Source: an uncultured Bacteroidales bacterium
GTDB taxonomy: Bacteria; Bacteroidota; Bacteroidia; Bacteroidales; UBA932
Assembly (NCBI GenBank): GCA_944325765.1
Contig: CALVBH010000019.1
Location: forward strand, 1 to 62,162
Direction: 5' to 3'
DNA length: 62,162 nt
The notes under the pieces are model-generated. The model was given only the letters and a program-made list of their open reading frames with translations. It did not search any database and had not been told where the DNA came from. Position numbers and translations under genes: made by a program. This document shows positions 30,166-40,132 of the stretch, piece after piece. The first letter of the stretch is position 1; each line of letters begins with the position of its first letter.

Positions 30166-31266
30166 ATGAGACAGCTGGAACTGAAGCCGAGACTGCTCGA
30201 CTTGTACATAATAAAGAAATTCATCTCCACATTTTTCGTTGCCCTGATTCTGATCATCGGCATCGTCATCATTTTCGACATAAGCGAGAAAATCGATGAT
30301 TTCGTCAGCAAGGAAGCTCCGCTGAAAGCCATCATTTTCGACTATTACTTCAACTTCATCCCGTATTTCATGAATATGTTCAGCGCCCTGTTCGTATTCA
30401 TCACGGTTATCTTCTTCACGTCGAAAATGGCCGGAAATTCCGAAATCATCGCCATACTGTCCTGCGGGGTAAGTTTCCACAGGATGATGGTGCCGTACAT
30501 AGTCTCCGCCACCATCATCGCAATTTTCTCCCTGTGTCTGAACCTGTTCATAATTCCCAATTCCAACAAGGAACTGGTAAAGTTCGAGAACAAATACCTG
30601 AAATCGTCCACTGCCAATACCAACAGGAATATCCACTACCAGATTTCCCCGGGAGAATTCGTCTATGTCGAATCCTTCAGTTCCTGGAACAATACGGCAT
30701 ACCGGTTCACCCTCGAAGAAATAAGGGACAACCAGCTGGTTTCCAAACTTTCCGCCGAAACAGCCGTATGGGACACCACATTCAACGGCTGGAAACTGAA
30801 AAAGTATTTCATCAGGGACTACACGAATTCCCTTGAGGACAGAATTCGCAGCGGAGCCCAGCTCGATACCGTCATAAACCTCACGGTAACAGACTTCTAC
30901 ATGAAGAAGAACACCCTGGAATCCCTCAATTACAAAGAGCTGAACACCCTTATCGAGACCCAGAAGATGCGGGGGGACGCCAACATCAAGGATGCTCTTA
31001 TCGAGAAGCACAAACGGTTCGCCATGCCGTTCTCCGCCTTCATCCTGACGATTATGGGCGTGGCGCTCTCTTCGAAAAAGCGGCGCGGAGGCATGGGGTG
31101 GAATATCGGGATCGGCATCGCGCTCAGTTTCTCGTACATCCTTTTCCAGCGGTTCAGTGAAATGTTCGTCTATACGGGGGTCATGTCCCCCGGGCTTGCA
31201 CTGTGGTCGCCGAATCTCCTTTATGCGATCATTGCAGGCGTACTGTACAAAATAGCACCGAAATAG
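30166..31266 (+). CDS. LptF/LptG family permease
   Basis: This is a 366-residue YjgP/YjgQ-family inner-membrane protein, a candidate subunit of the LPS transport ABC complex LptBFG. Three N-terminal and three C-terminal hydrophobic segments bracket a periplasmic beta-jellyroll region. The opening LLDLYIIKKFISTFFVALIL and the late AMPFSAFILTIMGVALSSKK are typical. Whether it acts as LptF or LptG is unclear. It follows tgt by 24 bases. Confidence 0.87.
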   Translation: MRQLELKPRLLDLYIIKKFISTFFVALILIIGIVIIFDISEKIDDFVSKEAPLKAIIFDYYFNFIPYFMNMFSALFVFITVIFFTSKMAGNSEIIAILSCGVSFHRMMVPYIVSATIIAIFSLCLNLFIIPNSNKELVKFENKYLKSSTANTNRNIHYQISPGEFVYVESFSSWNNTAYRFTLEEIRDNQLVSKLSAETAVWDTTFNGWKLKKYFIRDYTNSLEDRIRSGAQLDTVINLTVTDFYMKKNTLESLNYKELNTLIETQKMRGDANIKDALIEKHKRFAMPFSAFILTIMGVALSSKKRRGGMGWNIGIGIALSFSYILFQRFSEMFVYTGVMSPGLALWSPNLLYAIIAGVLYKIAPK

Positions 31267-31287
31267 GCGGTCCGGCCCGTACGGTTT

Positions 31288-31319
31288 TTTGTTGCGAGCG
31301 GATTTTTTAAGTATTTTTG
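31288..31319 (+). promoter_or_regulatory. Promoter of lysS
   Basis: TTTG (31288-31291), a 20-base spacer, then TATTTTTG (31312-31319) matches the Bacteroidetes promoter within one base of ideal spacing. It shows that the amber-interrupted lysS still has its promoter. Confidence 0.7.
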
Positions 31320-31368
31320 CAGATTGTGACATTGCGCCGGTATGGCGCACGGTAAAAATATAAGGAAT

Positions 31369-32913
<1,545 letters not shown>

Positions 32914-32999
32914 ACCACTGTCCGTTTATCGAAAATGTTTACTATCATTTGTGAATGTCGGATAACCGGCATTACATATTGAAGAAAGTGTTTTCGCAC

Positions 33000-33450
33000 T
33001 GTCCTTTCAAGAAAATGTGGCAATTTTCAAAACACGAGGACAACCGGACAGCACTCATTCATTCGTTTAGACTATGCGGAAGCGGTATTCTGTACCCGCG
33101 GATACCTCATATCTATCCGAGTGTGGGGTATTGGAACGTTTATTCGTGTTTAGGTTCGCCACAACCTTCTTGAAGATAAACGAAATCGGCTCCACACTTT
33201 CTTTGTTTTCAGCCCTTTTGGAGTCGCAGGGCAATAACACGAAATTAATGGCGGATTATTCAAAAACATGTTTCCTCAAGAGTATGCAAACGCATTGCTT
33301 GAGGCAGGCTCTTATCAGTCTTTGCATGTATGGATAACGAATGAAATTCTCAGAAAAGCTTATGCTAATCTTATTCTTGCTGTCGGTAAAAGCGAACGGC
33401 TATCAGTCAATAGAAACCGTACAATAAATGTATTATGGAGAAAAATATGA
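33000..33450 (+). pseudogene. Decayed gene of unknown family
   Basis: This AT-richer stretch carries coding-like fragments but no intact gene. One frame has TAG at 33151 and TAA at 33235, with protein-like text on both sides. The last piece, from the ATG at 33268 to TGA at 33450, gives 60 residues beginning MFPQEYANALLEAGSYQ. I do not recognise the family. A terminator hairpin follows directly, as after a real gene. It may be an unrelated non-coding spacer. Confidence 0.35.
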
Positions 33451-33452
33451 TT

Positions 33453-33503
33453 AAAAATCCGGAAGTTTTAAGACACTGCATCCTAAAACTTCCGGATTTT
33501 TTT
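33453..33503. terminator. Bidirectional hairpin terminator
   Basis: A long stem AAATCCGGAAGTTTTA/TAAAACTTCCGGATTT is flanked by A-runs and T-runs, so it can work both ways. It lies 29 bases from the stop of the minus-strand ATPase gene. Its core AAGTTTTAGG/CCTAAAACTT recurs at 37291-37336. Confidence 0.75.
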
Positions 33504-33531
33504 CACTTTTCAGAGACCCTGACCGAAAAAA

Positions 33532-34779
33532 CTATATCTCCCATGGGAGCAGATGCACGATGCCGTTTTCCGATGGTATATGATAATCATCCAATGTGAC
33601 AACACATTTTCTGAAACTGTCAGGAATCATCCTTAGAGGAGAATACTCCCTCTCAAAAGTCGCATGATCGGAAACCGTCATCGCCACTTGATAATATACA
33701 CGGTCATCGCCTTTCATCGCGACAAAGTCCACCTCCTTATTCCCGACATTGCCGACATACACATCATAACCTTGTCTGCGCAACTCCAAATAGACGGCAT
33801 TTTCCAGCAAATAGCCGTCTCCGTAACCGAACCCGCCATAAAGATAATTCCTATAGGCCAGATCATTCGCATAATATTTGACATTTCCCGCAACCGTATC
33901 CTTACCTCGTATATTGTACCTCTCGGCACGATGTATCAGATAAGAACTTTCTATGTAGCCCAAATAAGTGGAAACCGTTTCATAATTGGTCCTCCGTTTC
34001 TTCGAAGCGAACCAGTTTATAATATTCCTTACAGACACAAGTGAAGCCGCATTGTTCACTACGTAAGTAAACAAATCATCTAAAAGACGTCCGTCTTTCA
34101 GGCTGTAGCGCTGCATTATGTCCCTGAACATAACAGTATCTTTCAATGAAGACACATAGTTTCTCCTCATTTCCTCATCCGAAAGATTGAACAGCTCCGG
34201 TAAGGCCCCGGAATGAATGTACTTCAAATAAGAATCCCTGCTTTCCGATAAAGATGACACTTCGCAATATTCTCTGAACGAATACGGAAGCACCTCAAAC
34301 TGTACATATCGCCCAGAAAGCATGGAAGCCAGTTCTCCGGAAAGCAGACAGGAATTCGAGCCGCACAGAAAGATCTCGCACTGTTCCGCAAAATCCTGGG
34401 CATGGGAATTCACGAATTTTTCCCAACCGTCAATGTACTGTACTTCATCTATAAACAACCAGACCTTCCCCGAAGGAGCCAGTTCCCGCATATACTCCTC
34501 ATAAAACGACTGAAGATCCATATAATTGTCTATCTGCCCATATTCAATATATTCCTTATTGATATACAGGATATTATCAGCCGGGACACCGTCTGCTAAA
34601 AGTTGATTGGCAATCTGCCTCAATATAAAGCTTTTGCCGGCTCTGCGCTGGCCAGTAAGGACTTTGATCAGCCTGTTTCCGACGTATTTGCCAATCTTTT
34701 CAGTATAAGAATGACGCCGATATCCTAATTCTACGGAATTTCCGTTCCAGAAATTGTATTTTCCGATTTTTTCAATCAT
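33532..34779 (-). CDS. AAA ATPase with DUF4143 domain (COG1373)
   Basis: This is a 415-residue ATPase of the AAA_14/DUF4143 family, common in bacteria and archaea with no settled function. Walker A is GQRRAGKS (43-50) and the Walker B region is VWLFIDEVQYI. The C-terminal DUF4143 half contains YLLENAVYLELRRQGYDVYVG, which resembles a nuclease-like core, and KEVDFVAM. The ATG at 34779 is chosen because MIEKIGKYNFW is a natural start; an ATG at 34815 exists. The start codon lies inside the first of three 16-bp dyads. A remnant of a second copy lies at 37156. Confidence 0.85.
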   Translation of the reverse strand: MIEKIGKYNFWNGNSVELGYRRHSYTEKIGKYVGNRLIKVLTGQRRAGKSFILRQIANQLLADGVPADNILYINKEYIEYGQIDNYMDLQSFYEEYMRELAPSGKVWLFIDEVQYIDGWEKFVNSHAQDFAEQCEIFLCGSNSCLLSGELASMLSGRYVQFEVLPYSFREYCEVSSLSESRDSYLKYIHSGALPELFNLSDEEMRRNYVSSLKDTVMFRDIMQRYSLKDGRLLDDLFTYVVNNAASLVSVRNIINWFASKKRRTNYETVSTYLGYIESSYLIHRAERYNIRGKDTVAGNVKYYANDLAYRNYLYGGFGYGDGYLLENAVYLELRRQGYDVYVGNVGNKEVDFVAMKGDDRVYYQVAMTVSDHATFEREYSPLRMIPDSFRKCVVTLDDYHIPSENGIVHLLPWEI

Positions 34780-34866
34780 AATTGAAACTTTTCGCAAAAA
34801 TACTAAAATTTTCAAATACGTTTGAATTTTTATCGTATTTCTACAAAAGTTTCAATCATATTTGAA
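34771..34866. promoter_or_regulatory. Three operator-like dyads at exact 40-bp spacing
   Basis: TTCAATCATAATTGAA (34771-34786), TTCAAATACGTTTGAA (34811-34826) and TTCAATCATATTTGAA (34851-34866) share the form TTCAAW-N4-WTTGAA. Their starts are exactly 40 bp apart, close to four helical turns, so all face the same side of DNA. The first covers the ATPase start codon and the second lies upstream of a possible -7 box (TATTTTTG, minus strand, 34795-34802). Autoregulation is an inference. Confidence 0.7.
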
Positions 34867-34902
34867 AACCTTAATCCAGCTATGGAAATCCGAGCCCCTT
34901 AC

Positions 34903-34982
34903 TGTCATTTCGACCGACCGGAGGGAGTGGAGAAATCTGCCTGAAGATTCCTGCCAGTACCTCGGCTTCGCTCGCGATGACA
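34903..34982. repeat. REP-like intergenic repeat, copy 1
   Basis: TGTCATTTCGACCGACCGGA at the left and GGCTTCGCTCGCGATGACA at the right form an imperfect inverted pair. A related copy with TGTCATTTCGAGCGAAGC occurs at 50271. It resembles the short GTCATTTCGAGCG repeats I recall from Bacteroidetes intergenic regions. Confidence 0.6.
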
Positions 34983-35018
34983 TATCAGGGGAGATAATAT
35001 CTTTGCTGATAACTATAT

Positions 35019-37046
35019 CTACCGGCTATTCACTACAGTTTTGACGCCGTCGGGGCTTGTGACAACTCCTTCCGACAAGTGCGAGTCATTGTCAATTTTT
35101 CCCACACCGACCGTATAGTCTGACAGTATATAGATTCCAAGCGAGTTTGTCTCCTTGAGCCAGGAATATTTGGTCATTCTTAGAGAATTCGAATCCCAGG
35201 AAAAAACTCCCCAGCCGTTCGGGAATATTTTATTATTACCTTGAGACAGCATCCCACAGTAAAATCCGGAATGGTCACCGGATTTGAAAGAATACGAATC
35301 CCAGTATCTGCTGTTATGAATCGTTCTGAAATTCACAAAGGACGTAGCCTCATACGGACCTTTTTTATAAGCCGCAACGACAGCATCCGTCACCTCCTTT
35401 CGGATTCTGTATTCTTCACACTCAGGGTCGAGACCTGCCGCTATTCCATAATATTCATTGGCCTTTTTCACTATATCGATACCGACAAATTTGAATGACG
35501 AATATTTCAGTTTTCTCAGATACAACGTCAGATCCCCCTTATGTACCACGAAAGGCAGGTCATCCGGTGCCGCCATAAGATAATCGTAAGCCGAGCCGAA
35601 GTCCTGTTCCAGACCTCCCTGACCGTAAAGATACATCATACCGAGATAGCCTTTGGCCATAGGGGAACTATAATATGATTCGAAGATTTCCCTTGCCTCA
35701 TTGTAGATATGCGCTGTATAGTACAAAGCCCCGGCCTTGAGTCTGTTGTCCGTTTCCCACGACTTTTCATACAAGGCCGCCGCCTTGACGAAATTTTTCG
35801 GAATATACGGCTGCAGGTCACCGCTTTCGAGATGATGGGCGTATTCCCTGACGACCTCAGGACACTCCACCCAAGCTCTGCCGGTATTGTCCTCGGCACC
35901 GGCCCTCAACGCTGCTGCAGCAGAAGCCGTATCTGCCTGATAATATAAGTTGTACATATACAGTTTGTATTTCGCAAACGGATAGTACTTGTAGTTTGCA
36001 TTCTTCACTTTTGTCAGGACAGCTGCCGACTTGTCCAATTTGCCCTTTTCCCAAAGTTTGGAGCCTCTTGCATACTGATGAGGATCTGATGTGAGATAGA
36101 TGACGAGCCCTGCAATCACCGCAGCAGCAGCACCGGCGAAAACGTACGGTCTGACACGCGTCCACACTTCTATCCTGTGCTGCCTTTTGGCTTCTTCCTC
36201 CTGTTCCGCCTTGATCCGGGCAGCTTCCTGCTCCTCCTTCATCCTGATTTCGCGCTCAGTGTCCCGTCTTGACTTCTCGCAGATGCATGCATAGACCAGT
36301 TCGTCCGAATATGTCCCGGAACTGGAAAGTATTTCCTGAAGCTTTGCATCATCGAACTCTGCCGCCTTCTCTTTCAACCCTTCCGCTTTGCTTCTCACCT
36401 CTATCTCATGCCGTGCAGCATCCACAAGTTCGGCCTTGTACATTTCCGGAGATGCAATTATTTCCTCCAATTTTTCCATTGTACAGCTTCTGACCGGAGA
36501 CGCAGGAGTCGCCAAAGATGCAGAAGCCCGGACCGATACATTACCACCATTCCCTGCGGCTTTTGCCACACCCGATGGCTGCTGTCCGGAATACCTGCTG
36601 ACGGTATTGCCTGCCTTGATCCTTTCTATCTCCTCAGCCACAGACCTCGGCACACACACCTTGTTCACCGGATTGAAAATCGTCGACAGCGACCGTGCCC
36701 AGACCAGTCCCGAAGGAATCCCGATTATCGTGATGCAGTACCCCACCGTCATACCTATGGCGCTAAGTGATGCCACAAGGCCGAACGGAAAATACAGAAT
36801 CCTGATTATCAACGAGTAGGTCTTCATTGCCGTCCCCTGGCTCTTGCCCGTTAACAATGCAAGATCCGACTTCGAAACCATCGCCGAAGTGTGCGGTGCA
36901 AGCAGGAATTTCGCGAACTGTAGCCACCCCAGGCCCACTGGGAAAAGGATTACAGTACAGCAATAGAACAGCCCCATAACGGCATACGCCAATGCCAACA
37001 CAAAACCTAAGGTAAGGTGCCACCAGACATTCAGAAATACTCTCAT
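35019..37046 (-). CDS. YccF-domain membrane protein with Sel1/TPR-like C-terminus
   Basis: This is a 675-residue protein. The first 135 residues hold hydrophobic segments with two YccF-type halves (around FPVGLGWLQFAKFLLAP and IGIPSGLVWARSL). A low-complexity linker follows, then a charged segment with paired repeats (LEEIIASPEMYKAELVDAAR and LQEILSSSGTYSDELVYA), a single transmembrane helix near 310, and a Sel1/TPR-like part (GYLGMMYLYGQGG). The final region is unfamiliar. I know no function for this architecture. Its promoter contains a nine-G tract. Confidence 0.7.
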   Translation of the reverse strand: MRVFLNVWWHLTLGFVLALAYAVMGLFYCCTVILFPVGLGWLQFAKFLLAPHTSAMVSKSDLALLTGKSQGTAMKTYSLIIRILYFPFGLVASLSAIGMTVGYCITIIGIPSGLVWARSLSTIFNPVNKVCVPRSVAEEIERIKAGNTVSRYSGQQPSGVAKAAGNGGNVSVRASASLATPASPVRSCTMEKLEEIIASPEMYKAELVDAARHEIEVRSKAEGLKEKAAEFDDAKLQEILSSSGTYSDELVYACICEKSRRDTEREIRMKEEQEAARIKAEQEEEAKRQHRIEVWTRVRPYVFAGAAAAVIAGLVIYLTSDPHQYARGSKLWEKGKLDKSAAVLTKVKNANYKYYPFAKYKLYMYNLYYQADTASAAAALRAGAEDNTGRAWVECPEVVREYAHHLESGDLQPYIPKNFVKAAALYEKSWETDNRLKAGALYYTAHIYNEAREIFESYYSSPMAKGYLGMMYLYGQGGLEQDFGSAYDYLMAAPDDLPFVVHKGDLTLYLRKLKYSSFKFVGIDIVKKANEYYGIAAGLDPECEEYRIRKEVTDAVVAAYKKGPYEATSFVNFRTIHNSRYWDSYSFKSGDHSGFYCGMLSQGNNKIFPNGWGVFSWDSNSLRMTKYSWLKETNSLGIYILSDYTVGVGKIDNDSHLSEGVVTSPDGVKTVVNSR

Positions 37047-37083
37047 AACGATTAAAGTTAGAATTGGTTGTAAATAATTTCAG

Positions 37084-37117
37084 CAAATATAAAGATACCC
37101 CCCCCCACAAATCCAAA
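37084..37117 (-). promoter_or_regulatory. Promoter with a nine-G tract in the spacer
   Basis: On the minus strand TATATTTG (37084-37091) is a perfect -7. Two TTTG boxes lie upstream, at 37108-37111 (spacer 16) and 37114-37117 (spacer 22). The spacer contains an unbroken run of nine G (37098-37106). Because 19 bases is optimal, gain or loss of three G would bring one or the other TTTG into register. Confidence 0.65.
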
Positions 37118-37155
37118 TTTTTTTTATTTTTGATTGCTTGTTGGAGAATGCAGGA

Positions 37156-37245
37156 ATGATTCCGGATAATTTCAGGAAATATCTCATCACAGTGGATGAC
37201 TATCGTATTACATCGGACAACGGAATCGCGCATCTGTTCCCATAG
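37156..37245 (+). pseudogene. C-terminal remnant of a second DUF4143 ATPase
   Basis: The 29 codons from ATG at 37156 read MIPDNFRKYLITVDDYR..., ending AHLFP then TAG. They align with the last residues of the intact ATPase at 33532 (MIPDSFRKCVVTLDDYH...VHLLPWEI). The rest of that gene is gone. The remnant is on the opposite strand and is followed by the same kind of hairpin, so it looks like an inverted, decayed duplicate. Confidence 0.75.
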
Positions 37246-37290
37246 GCAATATGATATAATTTCTCGGATACTGCGTTCTAAAAGCAATAA

Positions 37291-37336
37291 AAAACCGAAG
37301 TTTTAGGAGATAGCGTCCTAAAACTTCGGTTTTTTT
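37291..37336. terminator. Bidirectional hairpin terminator, related to 33453-33503
   Basis: The stem ACCGAAGTTTTAGGA/TCCTAAAACTTCGGT is followed by a T-run and preceded by an A-run. It can end transcription both from the ATPase remnant side and toward the GH20 gene's 3' end (37362). The stem core matches the hairpin at 33453. Confidence 0.75.
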
Positions 37337-37361
37337 CAAGGCACTCGGACCGGGGAAGGTG

Positions 37362-38987
37362 TCAGTCAAGGTGATTGCGGGCGTAATTGTAGCCGTCGCG
37401 GTCATAGAATTTCACGAAAGACGACAGCCTCCCGGTAAATGAGTTCCAGTCCTTCCTGTCTGGATAGAGCCACTGGACTTCGCTAAGAGCCGCCATCCTC
37501 GGAAGTGCCATATAGAAGGCATGTTCCGGAGTGGAAATATATTCGGCCCAGAGATTTGCCTGGACTCCGAGGATATGAGAGGCTTCCTCAGCTGCCATCT
37601 CCGGCAATATCGGGTCGAAACCGTAGACCTTTTCAAGAGGCACGTAGCCGGTCATGGCCATTGGCTCATTGTCGAAATCATCGGACTGATAGTAATCGAA
37701 ATACATGTAGTCGCAAGGAGTCATGATGACATCGTGGCCGCGACGGGAAGCCTCAAGCCCGCCGGCCACGCCTCTCCAGGACATGATAGTGGCGCTTTGC
37801 GACACCCCGCCCTCGAGAATCTCGTCCCAGCCGATGATTTTCCGGCCTTTCGATGCAAGATACTCCTCGACACGAGTCATAAAATAGCTCTGAAGCTTGG
37901 CCTCGGCAGAAGACGAAGCGTCATCCACCAGTCCCTCGGCCTTTATCCTCGCCTGACACTTCGGGCAGTGCTCCCATCTTGTCCGGGGAGCCTCGTCGCC
38001 TCCTATGTGGATGTATTCAGAAGGGAAAAGACAGCAAACCTCATCGAACACGCCCTCAAGGAGTGTGAAAGTATCCTCGTTTCCGGCACAAAGGATGTCA
38101 GGCATCACACCCCAGATTTTCGAGACTTCATAAGGTCCGCCAGTACACCCCAATTCAGGATAACAATGCAGCGCTGCCATCATATGCCCCGGCACGTCTA
38201 TCTCCGGAATAATCGTTATATAACGGTCTGCAGCATATTCCACGACTTCCCTTATCTCATTCTGGGTAAAATATCCGCTGACAGGAACATTGTCGAACAC
38301 GGACGTATCACGGCCTGCCATTGTCCCGTCACGGTAAGAGCCCTTTTCGGTCAGTTCTGGATACCTTTTAATCTCTATCCTCCATCCCTGGTCGTCGGAA
38401 AGATGCCAGTGAAGGGTATTCATCCCGTGGAAAGCCATAAGATCAATGTATTTTTTCATGTATTCCACAGGGAACCAGTGTCTGACCACATCGCTGTGCA
38501 TTCCCCGGTACCAGAATCTCGGGGAGGCAGACACTTTCACGAGCGGGAATTCCACACCGGAACATCTCCCGGTCTGTGCAGGAACAGCCTTGCGCAAAGT
38601 CTGGATTCCGTAGAAAACTCCGCCCGGAGCACCTCCTGAAATTGAAATACCGTCCTGTCCGACAGTGATTTCGTAACCTTCTGGGTTCGAAATGAGCGTG
38701 TCCACGGACAATACCACAGCAGCTGTCTCTCTCTTTTCCGGCTCCAGCCGGAGCTTCAGTCCAAGATCAGACTTCATAAAGTCGGCAAGGAACGCGGCAT
38801 TCCGCGCCATGGCAGAATCACCGCTGTCATACGAGACAACGGCACCGTTCTTCAGGACAAACTGTCCGTCAGCAATTTGTTCAATCCGCTCCGGAAGCGG
38901 TATCACGGTTCCGAAATCAGCCACAGGCTGATTTCCGCAGCCTGAGCATATTGCTGCCGCCGCAGCTATTATTGTCAGTTTCTTCAT
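37362..38987 (-). CDS. GH20 beta-N-acetylhexosaminidase, lipoprotein
   Basis: This 541-residue enzyme releases terminal GlcNAc or GalNAc from glycans. A lipoprotein signal (AICSGCGN) leads to an N-terminal GH20b domain, then the TIM barrel with LHWHLSDDQGWRIEI and the catalytic pair D331-E332 in HIGGDEAPR. It should be anchored in the envelope, probably in the periplasm or on the surface. It is the last gene of the minus-strand PUL. Its specificity differs from the GH16/GH3 beta-glucan theme, so it may belong to a separate unit. Confidence 0.92.
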   Translation of the reverse strand: MKKLTIIAAAAAICSGCGNQPVADFGTVIPLPERIEQIADGQFVLKNGAVVSYDSGDSAMARNAAFLADFMKSDLGLKLRLEPEKRETAAVVLSVDTLISNPEGYEITVGQDGISISGGAPGGVFYGIQTLRKAVPAQTGRCSGVEFPLVKVSASPRFWYRGMHSDVVRHWFPVEYMKKYIDLMAFHGMNTLHWHLSDDQGWRIEIKRYPELTEKGSYRDGTMAGRDTSVFDNVPVSGYFTQNEIREVVEYAADRYITIIPEIDVPGHMMAALHCYPELGCTGGPYEVSKIWGVMPDILCAGNEDTFTLLEGVFDEVCCLFPSEYIHIGGDEAPRTRWEHCPKCQARIKAEGLVDDASSSAEAKLQSYFMTRVEEYLASKGRKIIGWDEILEGGVSQSATIMSWRGVAGGLEASRRGHDVIMTPCDYMYFDYYQSDDFDNEPMAMTGYVPLEKVYGFDPILPEMAAEEASHILGVQANLWAEYISTPEHAFYMALPRMAALSEVQWLYPDRKDWNSFTGRLSSFVKFYDRDGYNYARNHLD

Positions 38988-39017
38988 TTTCTTATTTTTA
39001 ACCTTTGTATTTCCGCA

Positions 39018-40121
39018 TCATTTCATATTCTGCGAGTCGATGGCTTTCTGCATTCTCCGACACTCCTTGTCAGCCTGCCTTTCGAAAAACCTGACAAGCT
39101 GCGGGAAGAAGTTATCAAAACTGCCGTATTTCTCTTTCTTCCTTTCATACTTCCTTAAAAGCACGACAAGTTCAGGTGTCCACCAAAAACCGCGGTTTAT
39201 TTGAGACATCAACGCATCCTGTATTTCCTTGTCAGAATATCCGTTGTCCATTCTGTAACAGATTTCGGCTGCACGGACAAGAGATTCGTATGTAAATGAC
39301 GACCAATAACCGTATGCCTGTGCTTTCATTCGGGAGGAAACGAACTGGTACAACCTCTCGCAAGGAGATTCCAGCACCTGAAGATTCTTTTCAACTGTCG
39401 GATTTATGAAAGAATGATTGAATTCATGGACAATAGTCGGCGTATACCACCCATTGCCAAAATTACGGTCATAGCCTATGATTGAAAAGGCTTCACGCTT
39501 ATTATCATGCAGGCATTTGCCTGATCCGTAACTGCAGTACCCATTTACGAACCCTATAACAATCGTGAAAATATCCTGTGAGTCATATCCGTAGAAATCC
39601 TTATACCATTCCTCATTGAAACGCGCCATCTCCGTATTCCTGAAAAGTTCCAATACCTCCTCATAAAATGGCTGCCGGCTTTCGAAGAAAGAATGAAAAT
39701 CCGAATCCTGATAAAACCGATTAAGCAAGGAAAGAAAATGTCCGACATTCACTCCGTCCCATCTGGAATCCAATCCGGATTCAGCCCCGTCAGTCAAAAT
39801 CAGTTTTCCATCCTGCTTCTCCAGAAGAACCGCCATATCCATGACAGCATCGTACATCACCCCGTTTTCTTTTCTGATTTCTTTCATGAACAAGACTGCA
39901 GGATGATCTTTATATGCGATGAAACAGCTGTCGACAGCGGCTGCGTATGACTGCTCAGTCACGCAATACTCAGGATAATCGGCCAGTCTCGCCAGCACCG
40001 ACATCAGTTCTACATTCTCGTCTGCACGGAGTCCGCACACACCTGCACCGGCACGCTGGATGCCAATTATGAAAAAAAGACAGAAAAACAGAATTGTCAA
40101 CCTGAATGACGGATTCTTCAT
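39018..40121 (-). CDS. DUF4932 protein, possible zinc metalloprotease
   Basis: This 367-residue protein has an N-terminal signal peptide (to about RAGAG) and an HExxH zinc motif, HEFNH (H232, E233, H236), in the block PTIVHEFNHSFINP. It fits DUF4932, a Bacteroidetes family with a putative peptidase fold. The substrate is unknown. It lies between GH3 and GH20 with short gaps, so it is probably expressed with them. Confidence 0.78.
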   Translation of the reverse strand: MKNPSFRLTILFFCLFFIIGIQRAGAGVCGLRADENVELMSVLARLADYPEYCVTEQSYAAAVDSCFIAYKDHPAVLFMKEIRKENGVMYDAVMDMAVLLEKQDGKLILTDGAESGLDSRWDGVNVGHFLSLLNRFYQDSDFHSFFESRQPFYEEVLELFRNTEMARFNEEWYKDFYGYDSQDIFTIVIGFVNGYCSYGSGKCLHDNKREAFSIIGYDRNFGNGWYTPTIVHEFNHSFINPTVEKNLQVLESPCERLYQFVSSRMKAQAYGYWSSFTYESLVRAAEICYRMDNGYSDKEIQDALMSQINRGFWWTPELVVLLRKYERKKEKYGSFDNFFPQLVRFFERQADKECRRMQKAIDSQNMK

Positions 40122-40132
40122 GATGAAAACGA

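Noticed and set aside
29509-31350. A 613-codon open frame on the minus strand across tgt and the LptF/G permease
   Set aside because: It is the mirror of two clear genes and its translation has no recognisable domain; such long antisense frames are common in this base composition.
34771-34866. Reading the outer dyads as ends of an invertible promoter
   Set aside because: The third, central dyad and the exact 40-bp phasing fit an operator array better, and no recombinase gene is adjacent.
37521-38639. A 372-codon plus-strand frame opposite the GH20 gene
   Set aside because: GH20 on the minus strand has all catalytic motifs; the antisense product has no plausible fold.
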